Assembly: GCA_947044405.1 (NCBI GenBank)
Contig: CAMRHE010000054.1
Coordinates: forward strand, 3,859,501-3,923,500
Direction: 5' to 3'
From: Leptodactylus fallax
Lineage: Eukaryota > Chordata > Amphibia > Anura > Leptodactylidae
Length of the DNA stretch: 64,000 nucleotides
Every line of letters starts with the position of its first letter. Position 1 is the stretch's first letter. Below, piece by piece: positions 25,095 through 36,354 of this stretch. The notes below the pieces were generated by a model, which was not told the origin of the DNA, searched no databases, and was given only the letters and a program-made list of their open reading frames with translations. A program made the translations under genes and the position numbers.

Positions 25095-25309
25095 ATCCAA
25101 AAAAATAGGCAGCACTCCAGAGATCCAGTGAAAAAACGTAAGGTTAGTTTATTGCCTCATATAGCAAGATTTTAGCTCATCACTCATGAGCATTTTTCAA
25201 GCCTGAAAAAGGTTCATGACTGATGAGCTGAAACGTTGCTGTTTGAGGCAATAAACTAACCTTACGTTTTTTCACTGGATCTCTGGAGTGCTGCCTATTT
25301 TTTTGGATT
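25095..25309. repeat. foldback with perfect 65-bp arms
   Basis: 25095-25159 (atccaaaaaaataggcagca...) and 25245-25309 (...tgcctatttttttggat) are exact reverse complements over 65 bases as far as I can check by eye, around an 85-base loop. The right arm holds gagctgaaacgttgc upstream and a gaggcaataaactaacc stretch, a layout I associate with Penelope-like terminal repeats. No ORF is present. Confidence 0.85.
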
Positions 25310-27406
25310 GTTAGATATATAAATAAATAGAATGATAGATTAATAGAATAATAGATAGATTCAAACACAGAAAACGCAGCACTCCAAAAATAAAAATTTT
25401 CTAGTATGGAGGTAGAGGTTGTCTGGAGATGCCAGCAAGCTCCACAGTCCCTGCACAGCTGGGAGTAATTCCTAACTCTGCTGCACAGGGCTAGAAATGG
25501 GGATGTTGTTGTAGTAGATTCATTGAAAAAGACTCATACCCCCTTTCCAGCCATTTCAACAATAACTGTTGGAGGTCCCCATTTCCTTTCAAGTGGTAGA
25601 GGCCCCGGGGCACATGCTACAGCAGCTAAGAGGCCTAATCTGAAAAATTACATGCCAGCGATTTGGATATCAGAAATGCCCCAAAGGAGATCATAGTGAA
25701 GGCTACTCTAAACAAGTATACCTCATAGTGACTGGCACTTTACCTTTCCTCAGCCCTCGCAACAAAAACAACTAAGGGGCCATTCACATCACGTTTTTCA
25801 AGTCAGTTTAAATGATGAGTTTAACGGATCCGTTATTTTATTTTTACCTTTTGAAACACTATATAAAGTTTGCTGATAGAAGATTGTTGGTGTGGTTACA
25901 CCAGAGTGCTTTTAGGGGCCACTCACATCACATTATGGAGGTCTGTCTGACTTATACGTTATTACGGCTGTTTAGCTTATAAAATCGTATCAGTCAGTAG
26001 ACCCATTGCCTCCAATTAAAAAAAAAAAAAGTAAATATAGTGTCCGGATGTCCCAGTCTGCTATTTCAAACAGACAGAAAAAAGTGTACTGCCAAGCTTT
26101 TCTGTCCTTAAAAAAAAAACAAAAAAAACAGATCCACAATGGTTACCTTTTATATAGCATTGTTTTCTATGTAGAACAGATGCAAGCGATTTGCAACTGT
26201 TTAAACGTTCTGTTATTGCTTGTAATTTCAACCAGGGGAATCCTCTCCTTCATCAGCCACAGCCACGCTCCTCTTTTTGGTGCCGAAACCATGGAACAGG
26301 GGCTTGTGGGAAGGAGAAGCTATCGCAGCAATAGCACCTGCTAGGTATTGCTGTCCAGCGGAGCTCTTCATAAGGTAAGTAACAGCATTCCCCCCTCCCC
26401 CCATGGGTCCTACCAGAAATGACTGCCGCTTCACTCCCAGGTCCCAGCTGGAATGGCTCCAACCACAAACAGCCCCAGTCTGGCTTCTCTCTCTCTCTCC
26501 CCTCCCACGGGAGTTACCGCAATGGCTGCCGCCCTTCCCACCACCGGGTCTTAGCTGGAATGGCTCCAGCCACTACCACCCCCGTTCTGGCTTCTTTCCA
26601 CTCCCCTTCCTCCTGGGGGTTACAGTAAAAATGGTAAGAAATGGCTTTCACACAAATATGGAGGTGCAGATAATGTTTGTACAGAAGTTTCATTATGGAC
26701 GTGGGGTGAGGCTGGTGATGGTTTATCCATTGGTTTATGCCCAAAGTAGAATATAAAAGTGCCACTCCTTCTCTGACTCTCTCTCTCTAATTTTTATGCC
26801 ATGGTACTCCTGTTAGCCTCATGGCACAACAGGGTCTCAACTCTAAGTGCGGAGCTGACCTCAGATTCTACTCCAAAAATCGCACAAATTGACTTGTACA
26901 GTATATGTTATCAGTAGATATCAGCAAAATATTCTTCCCTGTCTCAGGGCTGCATCTTAATTAGCATGGGCTTCTCTCATTGACTCTGCTCCCACTCAAC
27001 CTCTCCCACTGGAAGGTCAGTGAAAAGTGACTAGCCTCCTTGCACAACCAGCTATAAGATGGCTGTTCTAAACCATTTGCTAAAATATTCCCCCATCCCC
27101 AGTGGAACAGACCTTAAAGGGATATTAGCAGTTACACATATAAAACAGTGCAAAAACTATATACAGTACATGATATAGAAAGCACAAATCACATAGCACA
27201 CTATAATTTAGCATTGTTCTCTGGAATGCTGCAATTGCACTTCACACTTTGAGACAACGCTGCACAACATCTCAGGATAAAGCTTCCTGTACTGCTCTAC
27301 TCCTGGTGCCAGACCTTGAAATCTGTCCCACTGGGACTAAAAGAGAGAGTAGGCTATAGATTTGTCAATGTTTGGTATATGTACAGCAACAAATGCAAGT
27401 TTAGCA
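25310..27406. other. intergenic, nothing recognised
   Basis: It contains C/T-rich parts (26390-26620) and short frames without domains. I see no element boundary. Confidence 0.4.
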
Positions 27407-27486
27407 CAGGGGTCTCAAACTTAATTTTACCCGGGGGCCGCTGGAGGTAGAGTCTGGGTGAGGCTGGGCCGCATCAGGTTTTCCAC

Positions 27487-27617
27487 ACCAGTAATATGCT
27501 CCATATTGGCCCCTGCACACGGTATTATGCTCCCTAGTGGCCCCTGCACACTGTATTATGCTCCCTAGTGGCCCCTGCACTTGTATTATGCTCCATTGTG
27601 GCCCCTGCACGCAGTAT
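27487..27617 (+). repeat. 31-bp tandem array 2
   Basis: About four units of the same 31-bp repeat as at 4497-5525, with gctccctagtggcccctgc variants. Confidence 0.85.
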
Positions 27618-27860
27618 TATTTCAGACCCCAGAGTATAATGATCGGAGACCCAGGGGAGGTGACAAACATAAAAACCAATGTTACTTACCTATCCTGGAC
27701 ATCGGTGCACTCCTTGCAGCTTTCGGCCCTGTTTAATTGCGCACACGTCACGTGATCGGGCCAGCGACGCGACCTGATGACGTCACCAGAGGCCCCAAGC
27801 CTGCTCGGAGTTTTATGTTCCCTCACCTCCCCTGGGCCTCCGATTATTATACTCCGGGGC
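27617..27860. repeat. core module, copy 2
   Basis: It starts with half of the palindrome (agaccccagagtataatgat), runs through gacccaggggaggtgac and gcgacgcgacctgatgacgt, and ends with gattattatactccggggc. It is close in sequence to the module at 5531-5843. Confidence 0.75.
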
Positions 27861-27949
27861 AGTGGCGTAACTAGGAATGGCTGGGCCCCAAAGCGAACAT
27901 TTAACATGGGGGGGGGGCCCCTGAACCGGTTACGGGTCCCCAAACAGTA

Positions 27950-28285
27950 AAATATGCTCAACAGTGGCCCCAAATAGTATTATATGCTCAACAATGGCCC
28001 CCACACAGCATTATATGCTCCACATTGCTCCCCCCACACACAGTATAATATGCTACCCACAGTGGTACCCACCCAGTATTATATGCCCCCCATAGTGGCC
28101 CCCACCCAGTATTATATGCTCCCTACAGTGGCCCCCACCCAGTATTATATGCTCTACAGTGGCCCCCACCCAGTATTATATGCTCTACAGTGGCCCCCAC
28201 CCAGTATTATATGCTCTACAGTGGCCCCCACCCAGTATTATATGCTCTACAGTGGCCCCCACCCAGTATTATAAGCTCCCAACAG
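27950..28285 (+). repeat. 31-bp tandem array 3
   Basis: About eleven units of a diverged 31-bp version with tattatatgctctacag and tggcccccacccag blocks. Later units are nearly identical to each other, so part of the array expanded recently. Confidence 0.85.
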
Positions 28286-28302
28286 CCCCCCTCCGCATCG
28301 GT

Positions 28303-28670
28303 GCTATTATTATACTTTGGGGTCTCCTTAGACCCCAGAGTATAATAATCGGAGGCCCAGGGAAGGTGATTAAAAATAACAAACATTCATACTCACCTTG
28401 TCTTACCTTTCCTTGGCATCCTCTCTCCATCCTGCTGTCTTCAGCGTCTTCAGACCCTCTTCCGACATCGCTGCCGAGGCCTGTGACTAGGCCTCAGCGA
28501 TCACGTGGGGGCGCACTGACGTCATTACGCGGCCGCGCCCCATGTGACCGCTGGGGTCTAATCACAGGCCTCAGTCACATGATGGAGGAGCGCCGGAGAG
28601 GACGCTGCGCCCAGGAGAGGTGAGAATATGTGTTTATTATTTTCAGTCACCTCCCCTGGGCTGGCATGTA
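28303..28670. repeat. core module, copy 3
   Basis: It starts with the hairpin ttatactttggggtct and its partner, then a ggcccagggaaggtgat block, a CG-rich centre with tgacgtcattacgcggcc, and ends with cagtcacctcccctgggc. The inverse copy at 30775-31130 matches this version best. Confidence 0.75.
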
Positions 28671-29050
28671 TTAGAAAGGGGCCTGCAATATGCCAGAACT
28701 CCTTTCCAATAACATTATGTATAGCGCTCGGGGAACCAGGCTTTCCCCGACCGCTATCATAATGGTCCGGGGCCCGGCCATCTCCAGCTGGCCGCGGGCT
28801 CCGTACCCTTCCGGGTCCGGTCGCGGTCTCGTAATCCAGCCCAGGACAGGCCCTGCTCAGCGTTGTGTTTTTTTTTTTTTTTTTTTTTTTTTTAAAGCGG
28901 CCTGTCCTGGGCTGGTTTACATTAGATAGTAAAAAATGCTGCCCCCCCAGACAAGTGCGCCCCTGGTGCCATTCGTATCAAACTCGGGCCGCACTAACAA
29001 TAAACTTTGATATTGAGGTTGGCCCGCGGGCCACGAGTTTGAGACCCCTG

Positions 29051-30774
29051 ATTTAGCACCAGTTGCCTCAAAACTAAGCCAGACTCTTCCACCACATACT
29101 TGATAAACCTCCTCTTTAGCGCAAAGGCCGTTGTTAGGGAGCACACTGGGCAATCGCTCAAAGCCCCCAAAGTTTAAGGGGCCCCCTGCCTTCAGCAACA
29201 CCCTAGCAGAACCTGTCGATAATGGTCCAGAGCAGGCTTCGACTGGCACATAGGAGTATTGGTGAATACCCTGGTGGGCCCCATGCCATTTGGGGGCCCT
29301 ACCGGATCCACACTGCTTTTTTTAATAGGCAGTGGAGGTCCAATAACTGCCCCTATTAACTTACCTATCCCCTCTGCTGCTCACTGCAGTCTTACTCTGC
29401 AGGATTAAAGTGTGGGGCATTAGTGAGAAATATTAAAAGGGTTGTCCAGGCTTAATTTTTTATGGCCTATCCTCAGGATCTGTCCTGACTGTCAATCATG
29501 GACGGACTGTCACGGAGAGGGCATGAGAGTGGGTGCATGGGCAGGCAGCTATGGAGTGGTGAAAATGCATTCTTGACTTGCACTTTATAGCAGGCGCCGC
29601 AGCAGCTGAGCAGTGACTCTGGGAAGGCTCTCTCACTGTGCTATTTGTAGTGTTGTCTTCACTCTAGCCTGGCAGGGGGTGCAGGTGCTGTCCTCACCTG
29701 CAGTGTCCTGACTCCTCCAGTATAGATAGGAGCTGGAGACAGCAGACAGCGAGGTGTATGCCTGCATGACTGGCAAGAGAATGATGACGTAAAGGGGCAG
29801 GGCCTATAGCATCTATAACGGCCGCGACTGGCAGGAATAGCCAGTTGGCGGTTAGACGCCAGCAAGTGAAGTTCCTACTCCAGTTCAGTGAGACGCTGCT
29901 AAACTATGTCGGGAATTGAGCAGGTCCTCTGGTAGCTTTGCGCTGCTGCTGGCACCAGAGGTGAAACCTGGGTAATAGAGCAGGTAGTGGATATTCTCCG
30001 GCCACCCAAGATGCTTAGACCCAATTTGCCCCCTCAAGCCAGGAGCTGCAGGAGCCCCACAAGAGACCCTCCAGGCCAGGCTCCTAGGCCTGTAGCTCAG
30101 GGCTGCAGGTTCTGGCCTTGAAAGAATCCACAGCAGCATACTGTCTCAGCAGATGTGGCTAGGCCTAGTACCGCAAATGGGTCTGGGCCTACAACATCCA
30201 GGAGACGTTCCTCATCATCCCCTTCAGCGGTGTGGCCACCTGGTGAAGAGCCAGTCGGGGGTCCACCAGTCATCTGGTAGACAGCGGTAGTGACAGTTTT
30301 TCACAACGATGAGCTTGCAAGCAGCACAAATGACCAGCTTTCCTGCTTTAACCATCTTTATGACACTCAAGCTACTGATAGGGCTCACAGGACCACCCTC
30401 TGCGACTGAAGAGGTTACTCTTGTTGCAGCTGCAGTAAAGACTTTGCACCTGCTTCAGACATCGGCAGGGTGGGAACAGATGCCGAAACTCAGCGGCATA
30501 ATTCGAGATTTTTGGTTGGATGGGAGCACAGCACCCACGATGCCTGGTGAGTACCTGTCTTTGTCCTGTCCGTTTCCCCCTATTCTTAGGTTCCAATTTG
30601 GTGGTAGGGATAATGAGGTTCGGTCACCCCCCCCCCCCCAGCATACTTGTTGGGGATAGAGGTGAAGGAAGGGCTTTCGGAAGCTTCTATGTAGCATAAG
30701 GGAACAATTGCCGCACTGTGATAAGTTGGTTAACCAGTCTCCTTTGTCAGGCCCCTTTCCAATAGATGTCAGCA
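29051..30774. other. intergenic, repeat-like but unassigned
   Basis: Repeat-like words are present (gggttgtccaggctta near 29450; gggggccctaccgg near 29290), but I see no domain and no element ends. It may include upstream parts of Ngaro-like copy A. Confidence 0.35.
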
Positions 30775-31852
30775 CAGGGGAGGTGACTGAAAACAATAAA
30801 TACATATTCTCACCTCTCCTGGGCACAGCGTCCTCTCCGGCACTCTTCCGTCATGTGACTGAGGCCTGTGATTAGGCCCCAGCGGTCACATGGGGCGCTG
30901 CCACGTAATGACGTCAGTTCGCCCCCACGTGATTGCTGAGGCCCAATCACAGGCCTCAGCAGCGACATCGGAAGAGGGCCTGAAGATGCTGTAGACAGCA
31001 GGATGGAGCGAGGAAGCCAAGGTAAGGTAAGGTGAGTATGAGTGTTTGTTATTTTTAATCACCTTCCCTGGGCCTCTGATTATTACACTCTGGGATCTGA
31101 GGAGACCCCAGAGTATAATAATAGCACTGGAGTGGAGGGGGGCTGTTGGGAGCATATAATAATGTGTGGGAGCCACTGTGGAGCATATAATACTGCGTGG
31201 GGGCCACTGTAGAGCATATAATACTGGGTGGGGGCCACTGTGGAGCATATACTACTGGGTGGGGGCCACTGTGGAGCTTATAATACTGTATGGGGGCCCC
31301 TGCTGAGCATATAATACTGAGTGAGGGCCACTGTGGAGCATATAGTACTGGGTGGAGGCCACTGCGGAGCATATACTACTGGGTGGGGCCCACTGTGGGG
31401 CGCATATAATACTGGGTAGGGGCCACTGTGTGGAGCATATAATACTGGGTGGGGGCCACTGTGGGAAGCATATAGTACTGGATGGGGGCCACTGTGGGGA
31501 GCATATAATACAGGGTGGGGGCCACTGTGGGAAGCATATAATACTGGGTGGGGGCTACTGTGGGAAGCATATAATACAGGGTGGGGCCACTGTGTGGAGC
31601 ATATTCTACTGTGTGGAGCATATTCTACTGTGTGGGGAGCATATTATACTGTGTGTGGGGGGAGCAATGTGGAGCATAAAATGCTGTATGGGAGCCACTT
31701 TGGAGCATATAATTCTGTGTGGGAGCCACTGTCGAGCATATTATACTGTTTGGGGCCCCGTATCCATCACTATCAAGAATTTGCTTTAGGGAGGAGGTAG
31801 GGGGCCCCAGACAAAAGTTTGCACCGGGGCCCACAAGACTTTAGTTATGCCA
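30775..31852 (-). mobile_element. hAT-like element of the 27862 family, inverted
   Basis: Read on the minus strand it begins near agtggcataactaaagtc (31852), passes the 31-bp array, the hairpin tatactctgggatct with its partner, and the core module, ending near gtcacctcccctgtgc. This is the same order as 27862-28670. No convincing target duplication was found. It lies directly upstream of the Ngaro-like RT at 31930 and may have inserted into it. Confidence 0.55.
31130..31765 (-). repeat. 31-bp tandem array 4 (reverse)
   Basis: About twenty units of gagcatataatactgggt plus gggggccactgtg, the reverse complement of the 27950 version. Some units gain two bases (33 bp). Frames crossing it on both strands are repeat by-products. 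Confidence 0.85.
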
Positions 31853-31929
31853 CTTCGGCACACATCTGTAGTAACTAAAAAGTTAAATAAAGTAGTCACT
31901 TTGGGTTGGATGGCAGGTCCCTTTTTGGT

Positions 31930-33540
31930 CGAATTTGATTGTGTTGCCGCTGGGGGTGGTTCCAAAGAAGAAATCCAATAAATACTGGTTGATACATCAT
32001 CTGTCCCACCCCCGAGGATCATTGGTTAACGATGGAATCGCTTCTTATCTCTGCGCTCTTGTCTTACACGTCTTTTGATGCCGTCATCTCCTGGGTTCGG
32101 AAGTCTGGCCCCAGTGCATTGATGGCACAAACGAACATCAAATCCATGTTTTGCCTGTTGCCGATGCATCCAGACAGTGTTAGACTCCTTGGCTCTGTTT
32201 TGAACAATGCATATTATGTCGACCGACGCCTCCCCATGGGTTGTGCGATATCTTGTGCATATTTTGAGGCATTCAGTTCTCTTGTTGAATGGGCGGTGAG
32301 GGATGTTGCTGGTGTCCCCTCCATCAACCATTATTAGGACAATTTTCTATGCATTGGTTCATTGTTTGTGTGTCATTGCTTCACAATTTGGAATGAATTG
32401 ACAATAAATTTGGGATACCATTAACCCCTGAAAAGACGGAAATCCCCTCTCCTTGCCTTAGTTTTTTGGGTATCACTATTGATACTGAACAAATGGAATT
32501 TCACTTACCAGTGGATAAATTAGCCGATTTAAAAAAGAGGTGTTACGGTCTAGGCATCTGCACAAGATTCAGCTCAAGGAGCTACGATCATTATTGTGCA
32601 AACTGAATTTTGCGAAGCCCATGGGGAGGATTTTTTTCCCATCGGTTATCTTCTGCCACTGCTGGTGTAAAGGTGTCTCACTATTAAGTAACATTGTCAT
32701 CAGACCATAGGGAAGACCTGGGTGTGTGGTGAGAATTCCTTGAACATTACAATGTTAGGTCAGTTTTCATGCCGAAGGTAGTGGATGACTTCAGCTGTGA
32801 TCTTTTCACAGATTCAGCCAGGGAAAAAAAGGTTTGGGGCATATTACGGGGCAATGGCATGCAAAGGAATGGCCCAGAGGGTGGGCTGAGAGAGGGCTTA
32901 TATGGTTCTTCTGGAATTGTTTCCTGTCATAGTTGTGGTGCATATCTGGAAGGGAGTTTCATAACCATAAAGTTTGGTTTAATTTTGACAACATGGGGGT
33001 GGTGACGGCAATTAACGATATGTCAGCATCATCTACCTCTGTAATCCGCTTAATGCGGTGGTTAGTCTTGCAGTGCCTTTGCTTAAATGCTTGTGTTGTA
33101 GCCGTACATGTCCCAGGTGTGTTTAATGAGATCGCTGACTCTCTGCCTTGTTTTCAGTGGGATTGTTTTCGATGGCTGGTGCCTGAGGAAGAGAGTCAGG
33201 GATTGCGGTGTCCGATGGAACTATGGGAGCTGGTTTGATGGCAGTGAGCCACTTGCTGGAAGCTTCGTTGGCTTCGACAGCCGTGTAGGATATGGCACAA
33301 CGTGGCAGGTTTGGGAAAGTTGGTTAAGCCAGCTTGGTGCAACTGGGGATGAAGAGGATTTAGTAGGTGCGTTGCTGCAATTCTTGGGGTGGGTATCCTT
33401 GGAACATGGTCGGTGGCTAGGGTTAACTGTTTTGTCTCGGCCTTGGCCTTCGCCTTCAAGTTGCGCGGTGCTTATGACATTACCAAAGTTTTTATAGTAG
33501 AAAAGGCTGTGAAGGGATTTCGCAGAAGGCAGACACAGAA
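31930..33540 (+). pseudogene. Ngaro-like pol remnant, copy A
   Basis: The first recognisable block is PLGVVPKKKS with LIHHLS (31930-31980), a conserved start of the RT domain in this class. Then come the first RT motif region (NIKSMFCLLPMHPDSVRLLG), LPMGCAISCAYFE, and the catalytic region reading INHY-stop-DNF where the family has HYLDDF. RNase H remains follow (FNFDNMGVV, then VPGVFNEIADSL, 32980-33150). A weak recombinase N-terminus runs to about 33540. Stops and frameshifts are scattered throughout. These proteins would copy element RNA and integrate it by tyrosine recombination. This copy is inactive, and gag and the 3' part are not visible. Confidence 0.8.
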
Positions 33541-34485
33541 GGACAGCGTCGCCCCATATCATTTTGTTTGCTAGCTCATTGAAATTAATAGAGCAGTGCT
33601 CTCGCTGGCCGACCACTGCTCCATTCAGACCGTTATCCTAAGCAGTTGTGGTCTGAGGCTGTCGGATGACCACTGATCTGCAATTTATCCCCTATCCTAT
33701 GTACTGTAGAGCAGATAACTTGCTTTGGTGAGATGTGTCCTCTGCACTGACTTAAAGCATACCTGAAGGTAATGGATACTGATAACCTATCCATAGGATA
33801 AGCCATCAGTATCTGATCAGTGGGGTTCTGACACCTGGACCCTGCACCAATCAGCTGTTTTGGCTGACTGAAGCCATGTACAGTGTATATGTCCGGAATC
33901 AGCTCTGCTCCTATTCAAGTGAATAGGAGTGGAACTGCAGTTCCCAGGAGTCACCACTACAGTGTTAATTCCATGAGGCGCCTCATGGAAGGTGCGCCCC
34001 TGCTCAAATAACACTCGGATGTCAATCCGAGTGTCATCTGACTGCTTTCTGTGATAAACTCAGCCCCCAACTCGGATGCACACTCGTTCATGTGCATGGG
34101 ACCATGCCTACTAATATAGCAGTGAGTTGGCCTCTCTCCCCCAAATTCCCTGGTGCTACATCATTTTAAAAGTGAATCTACCACCATCCTCAAGCATATC
34201 CAACTGCCACCACTGCCTACAGAGCACATTACAGATATAACATGCTTTTGTTATGAATGTCACTTTTGAAAAAAAAAAAAAGCTTTGCTTATGCAAATGG
34301 GGCAGTTTTAGCCCTGGGCACACTGCTCTTGTTGCTCAAGTAGCATGGCTGATGTTATAGCAGTGGGAGGATCAACTCTTACTACACGAGGTGGTGAAAA
34401 CAGGTGATGGTAGGCGTCTGAGTGGCAAGAGCAGTGCTCCAGGGAGCTAAAGGCTTGCCCCCAGTGTTCAAAGTTGTTTTTCCCC
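33541..34485. other. intergenic with frog-type repeat
   Basis: 33755-33935 carries the ctatccataggataagccat and gatcagtggggttctgacac words of a repeat I know from frog genomes. A related block with gcccccactgatcagctg-like sequence occurs at 4240-4290 and 53010-53040. The rest is unassigned. Confidence 0.4.
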
Positions 34486-36340
34486 TTTGCATACAGTGAC
34501 CCAGTGGTAGAAGTGGAGGTAGTAGCAGCCTTAGGAGGGCATACAGTGACCCAGTGGCTGCAGCATGAGGAGGGCATACAGTGACCCAGTGGCTGCAGCA
34601 TGAGGAGGGCATACAGTGACCCAGTGGCTGCAGCATGAGGAGGGCATACAGTGACCCAGTGGCTGCAGCATGAGGAGGGCATACAGTGACCCAGTGGCTG
34701 CAGCATGAAGAGGGCATACAGTGACCCAGTGGCTGCAGCATGAGGAGGGCATACAGTGACCCAGTGGCTGCAGCATGAGGAGGGCACCCAGTGGTTGCGG
34801 GATGAGGAGGGCATACAGTGACCCAGTGGTTGCGGGATGAGGAGGGCATACAGTGACCCAGTGGTTGCGGGATGAGGAGGGTATTCAGTGACCCAGTGGC
34901 TGTGTCATGAGGAGGACGCAGAGTGATGCAGTGGAAGCTGCATGGGCATATAGTGACCCAGTGGCAGCAGCATGAGGAGGACGCAGAGTGACGCAGTGGA
35001 AGCTGCATGGGCATATAGTGACCCAGTGGCAGCAGCATGAGGAGGACGCAGAGTGACGCAGTGGAAGCTGCATGGGCATATAGTGACCCAGTGGCAGCAG
35101 CATGAGGAGGACGCAGAGTGACGCAGTGAAAGCTGCATGGGCATATAGTGACCCAGTGATTGCGGCATGAGGAGGGCATTCAGTGACCCAGTGGCAGCAG
35201 CATGAGGAGGGCATACAGTGACCCAGTGGCAGCGGCATGAGGAGGACATACAGTGACCCAGTTCCTCCCCTGTGTGACTTTGTTAGCCCAGGCAAACGAG
35301 GTGTAGAACAGTGTGACACTGCTGTGCCCTGCACATGTGGTATTCTGGAGGAGCACTGTGAATTGTCCCTGCAGTGGAGGCTGAGGAAATAGTGGAGGAT
35401 GAGATGGACATTGTTGCAGGACCAACGTGGAGGCGGAAGCGGCGCCACCTGGACAAGTTGCTGGTGACAATGTGAAGTTGGCAGCAACATGAGGAGGCCA
35501 TACAGTGACCAAGAGGCAGCAACATGAGGAGGCCATACAGTGACCAAGTGGCAGCAACATGAGGAGGCCATACAGTGACCCAGTGGCAGCGGTATGAGGA
35601 GGCCATACAGTGACCAAATGGCAGCAACATGAGAAGGCCATACAATGACCCAGTGGCAGCGGTATGAGGAGGCCATACAGTGACAAAATGGAAGCAACAG
35701 ACCATACAATTACCTAGTGGCAGCGGTATGAGGAGGCCATACAGTGACCCGGTGGCAGCGGCATAAGAAGGACATACAGTGACCCAGTGGCAGCAACATG
35801 AGGAGGCTATACAGTGACCCAGTGGCAGCAATATGAAGAGGCCATACAGTGACCCAGTGGCAGCGGTATGAGGAGACCATACAGTGACCCAGTGGCAGCA
35901 ACAAGAGGAGGCCATACAGTGACCCAGTGGCAGCGGTATGAGGAGGCCATACAGTGACCAAGTGGCAGTAAAATGAGGAGGCCATACAGTAACCCAGTGG
36001 CAGCAACATGAGGAGGCCATACAGTGACCCAGTGGCAGTGGTATGATGAGGCCATACATTCATCCAGTGGCAGAGTGCGGAGGTGGCAGCAGTGTGTAGG
36101 CCACTGAGTGGCAAGCTGATATAATGTGTAGGTAGCAAGAGCCTTAGTAGGCCATACAGTGAACCAGTAGCAGAGTGAGGAGGTGGCAGCAGCTTGAGGA
36201 GGCCATACAGTCATCCAGTGGCAGAGTGCGGACGTTGCAGCAGCAGCGTGCGTAGGCCACAGAGTGGCAGGCTGATATAATGTGTAGGTAGCAACAGCCT
36301 TAGGAGGCCATACAGTCACCCAGTGGCAGAGTGTGGTGAG
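34486..36340. repeat. 35-bp minisatellite
   Basis: About fifty units of roughly 35 bp, each cagtgacccagtggctgcag followed by catgaggagggcata with variants. Between 34912 and 35160 a higher-order unit of about 65 bp alternates two types four times. Further left and right the units differ (cagcaacatgaggaggcc). Long minus-strand frames here contain only translated repeat and are not genes. The array sits just beyond the C-terminal end of the hAT transposase at 36355. Confidence 0.9.
35259..35470 (-). repeat. hAT transposase fragment inside the minisatellite
   Basis: This block closely matches 37839-38052 of the hAT transposase, for example cagttcctcccctgtgtgac and ggagcactgtgaattgtccc. It is flanked on both sides by 35-bp units. 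It is a copy of internal element sequence moved into the array, not part of the main coding path. Confidence 0.85.
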
Positions 36341-36354
36341 GCAGCATGAATCAT

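Larger units (their letters stand above)
27862..28930 (+). mobile_element. nested hAT-like element with its own array
   Basis: It opens with cagtggcgtaactaggaa, a terminus type frequent among vertebrate hAT elements. The same family occurs in reverse at 30775-31852. It holds the 31-bp array 27950-28285 and a core module (28303-28670). The right boundary is not certain; an inverted pair around cagcccaggacaggcc and ggcctgtcctgggctg lies near 28840-28915. Confidence 0.5.
27407..29050. mobile_element. non-autonomous hAT element, 1644 bp
   Basis: The inverted ends are caggggtctcaaactt at 27407 and gagtttgagacccctg ending at 29050. The 8-bp flanks gtttagca (27399-27406) and atttagca (29051-29058) match at seven of eight, as expected for hAT insertion. 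There is no transposase. The interior is a mosaic: four 31-bp units, a core module, a second hAT-like terminus at 27862, a second 31-bp array, another core module and a T-run (28868-28893). Confidence 0.9.

Noticed and set aside
26006..26756. Possible host exon in frames of 110-117 codons
   Set aside because: Composition is low-complexity (Lys-rich, then Pro/Ser-rich), with no recognisable domain and no clear splice context.
30309..30659. Possible host gene, 116-codon frame
   Set aside because: No domain is recognised and opposite-strand frames of similar length overlap; surroundings are transposon-rich.
30775..31865. 8-bp target duplication for the inverted hAT-like element
   Set aside because: Candidate flanks agree at only about five of eight positions, which is not convincing.
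34308..36319. Long minus-strand open frames (up to 274 codons) rich in Cys, His and Pro
   Set aside because: They are the translated 35-bp minisatellite; three frames are open at once and show only repeat words.
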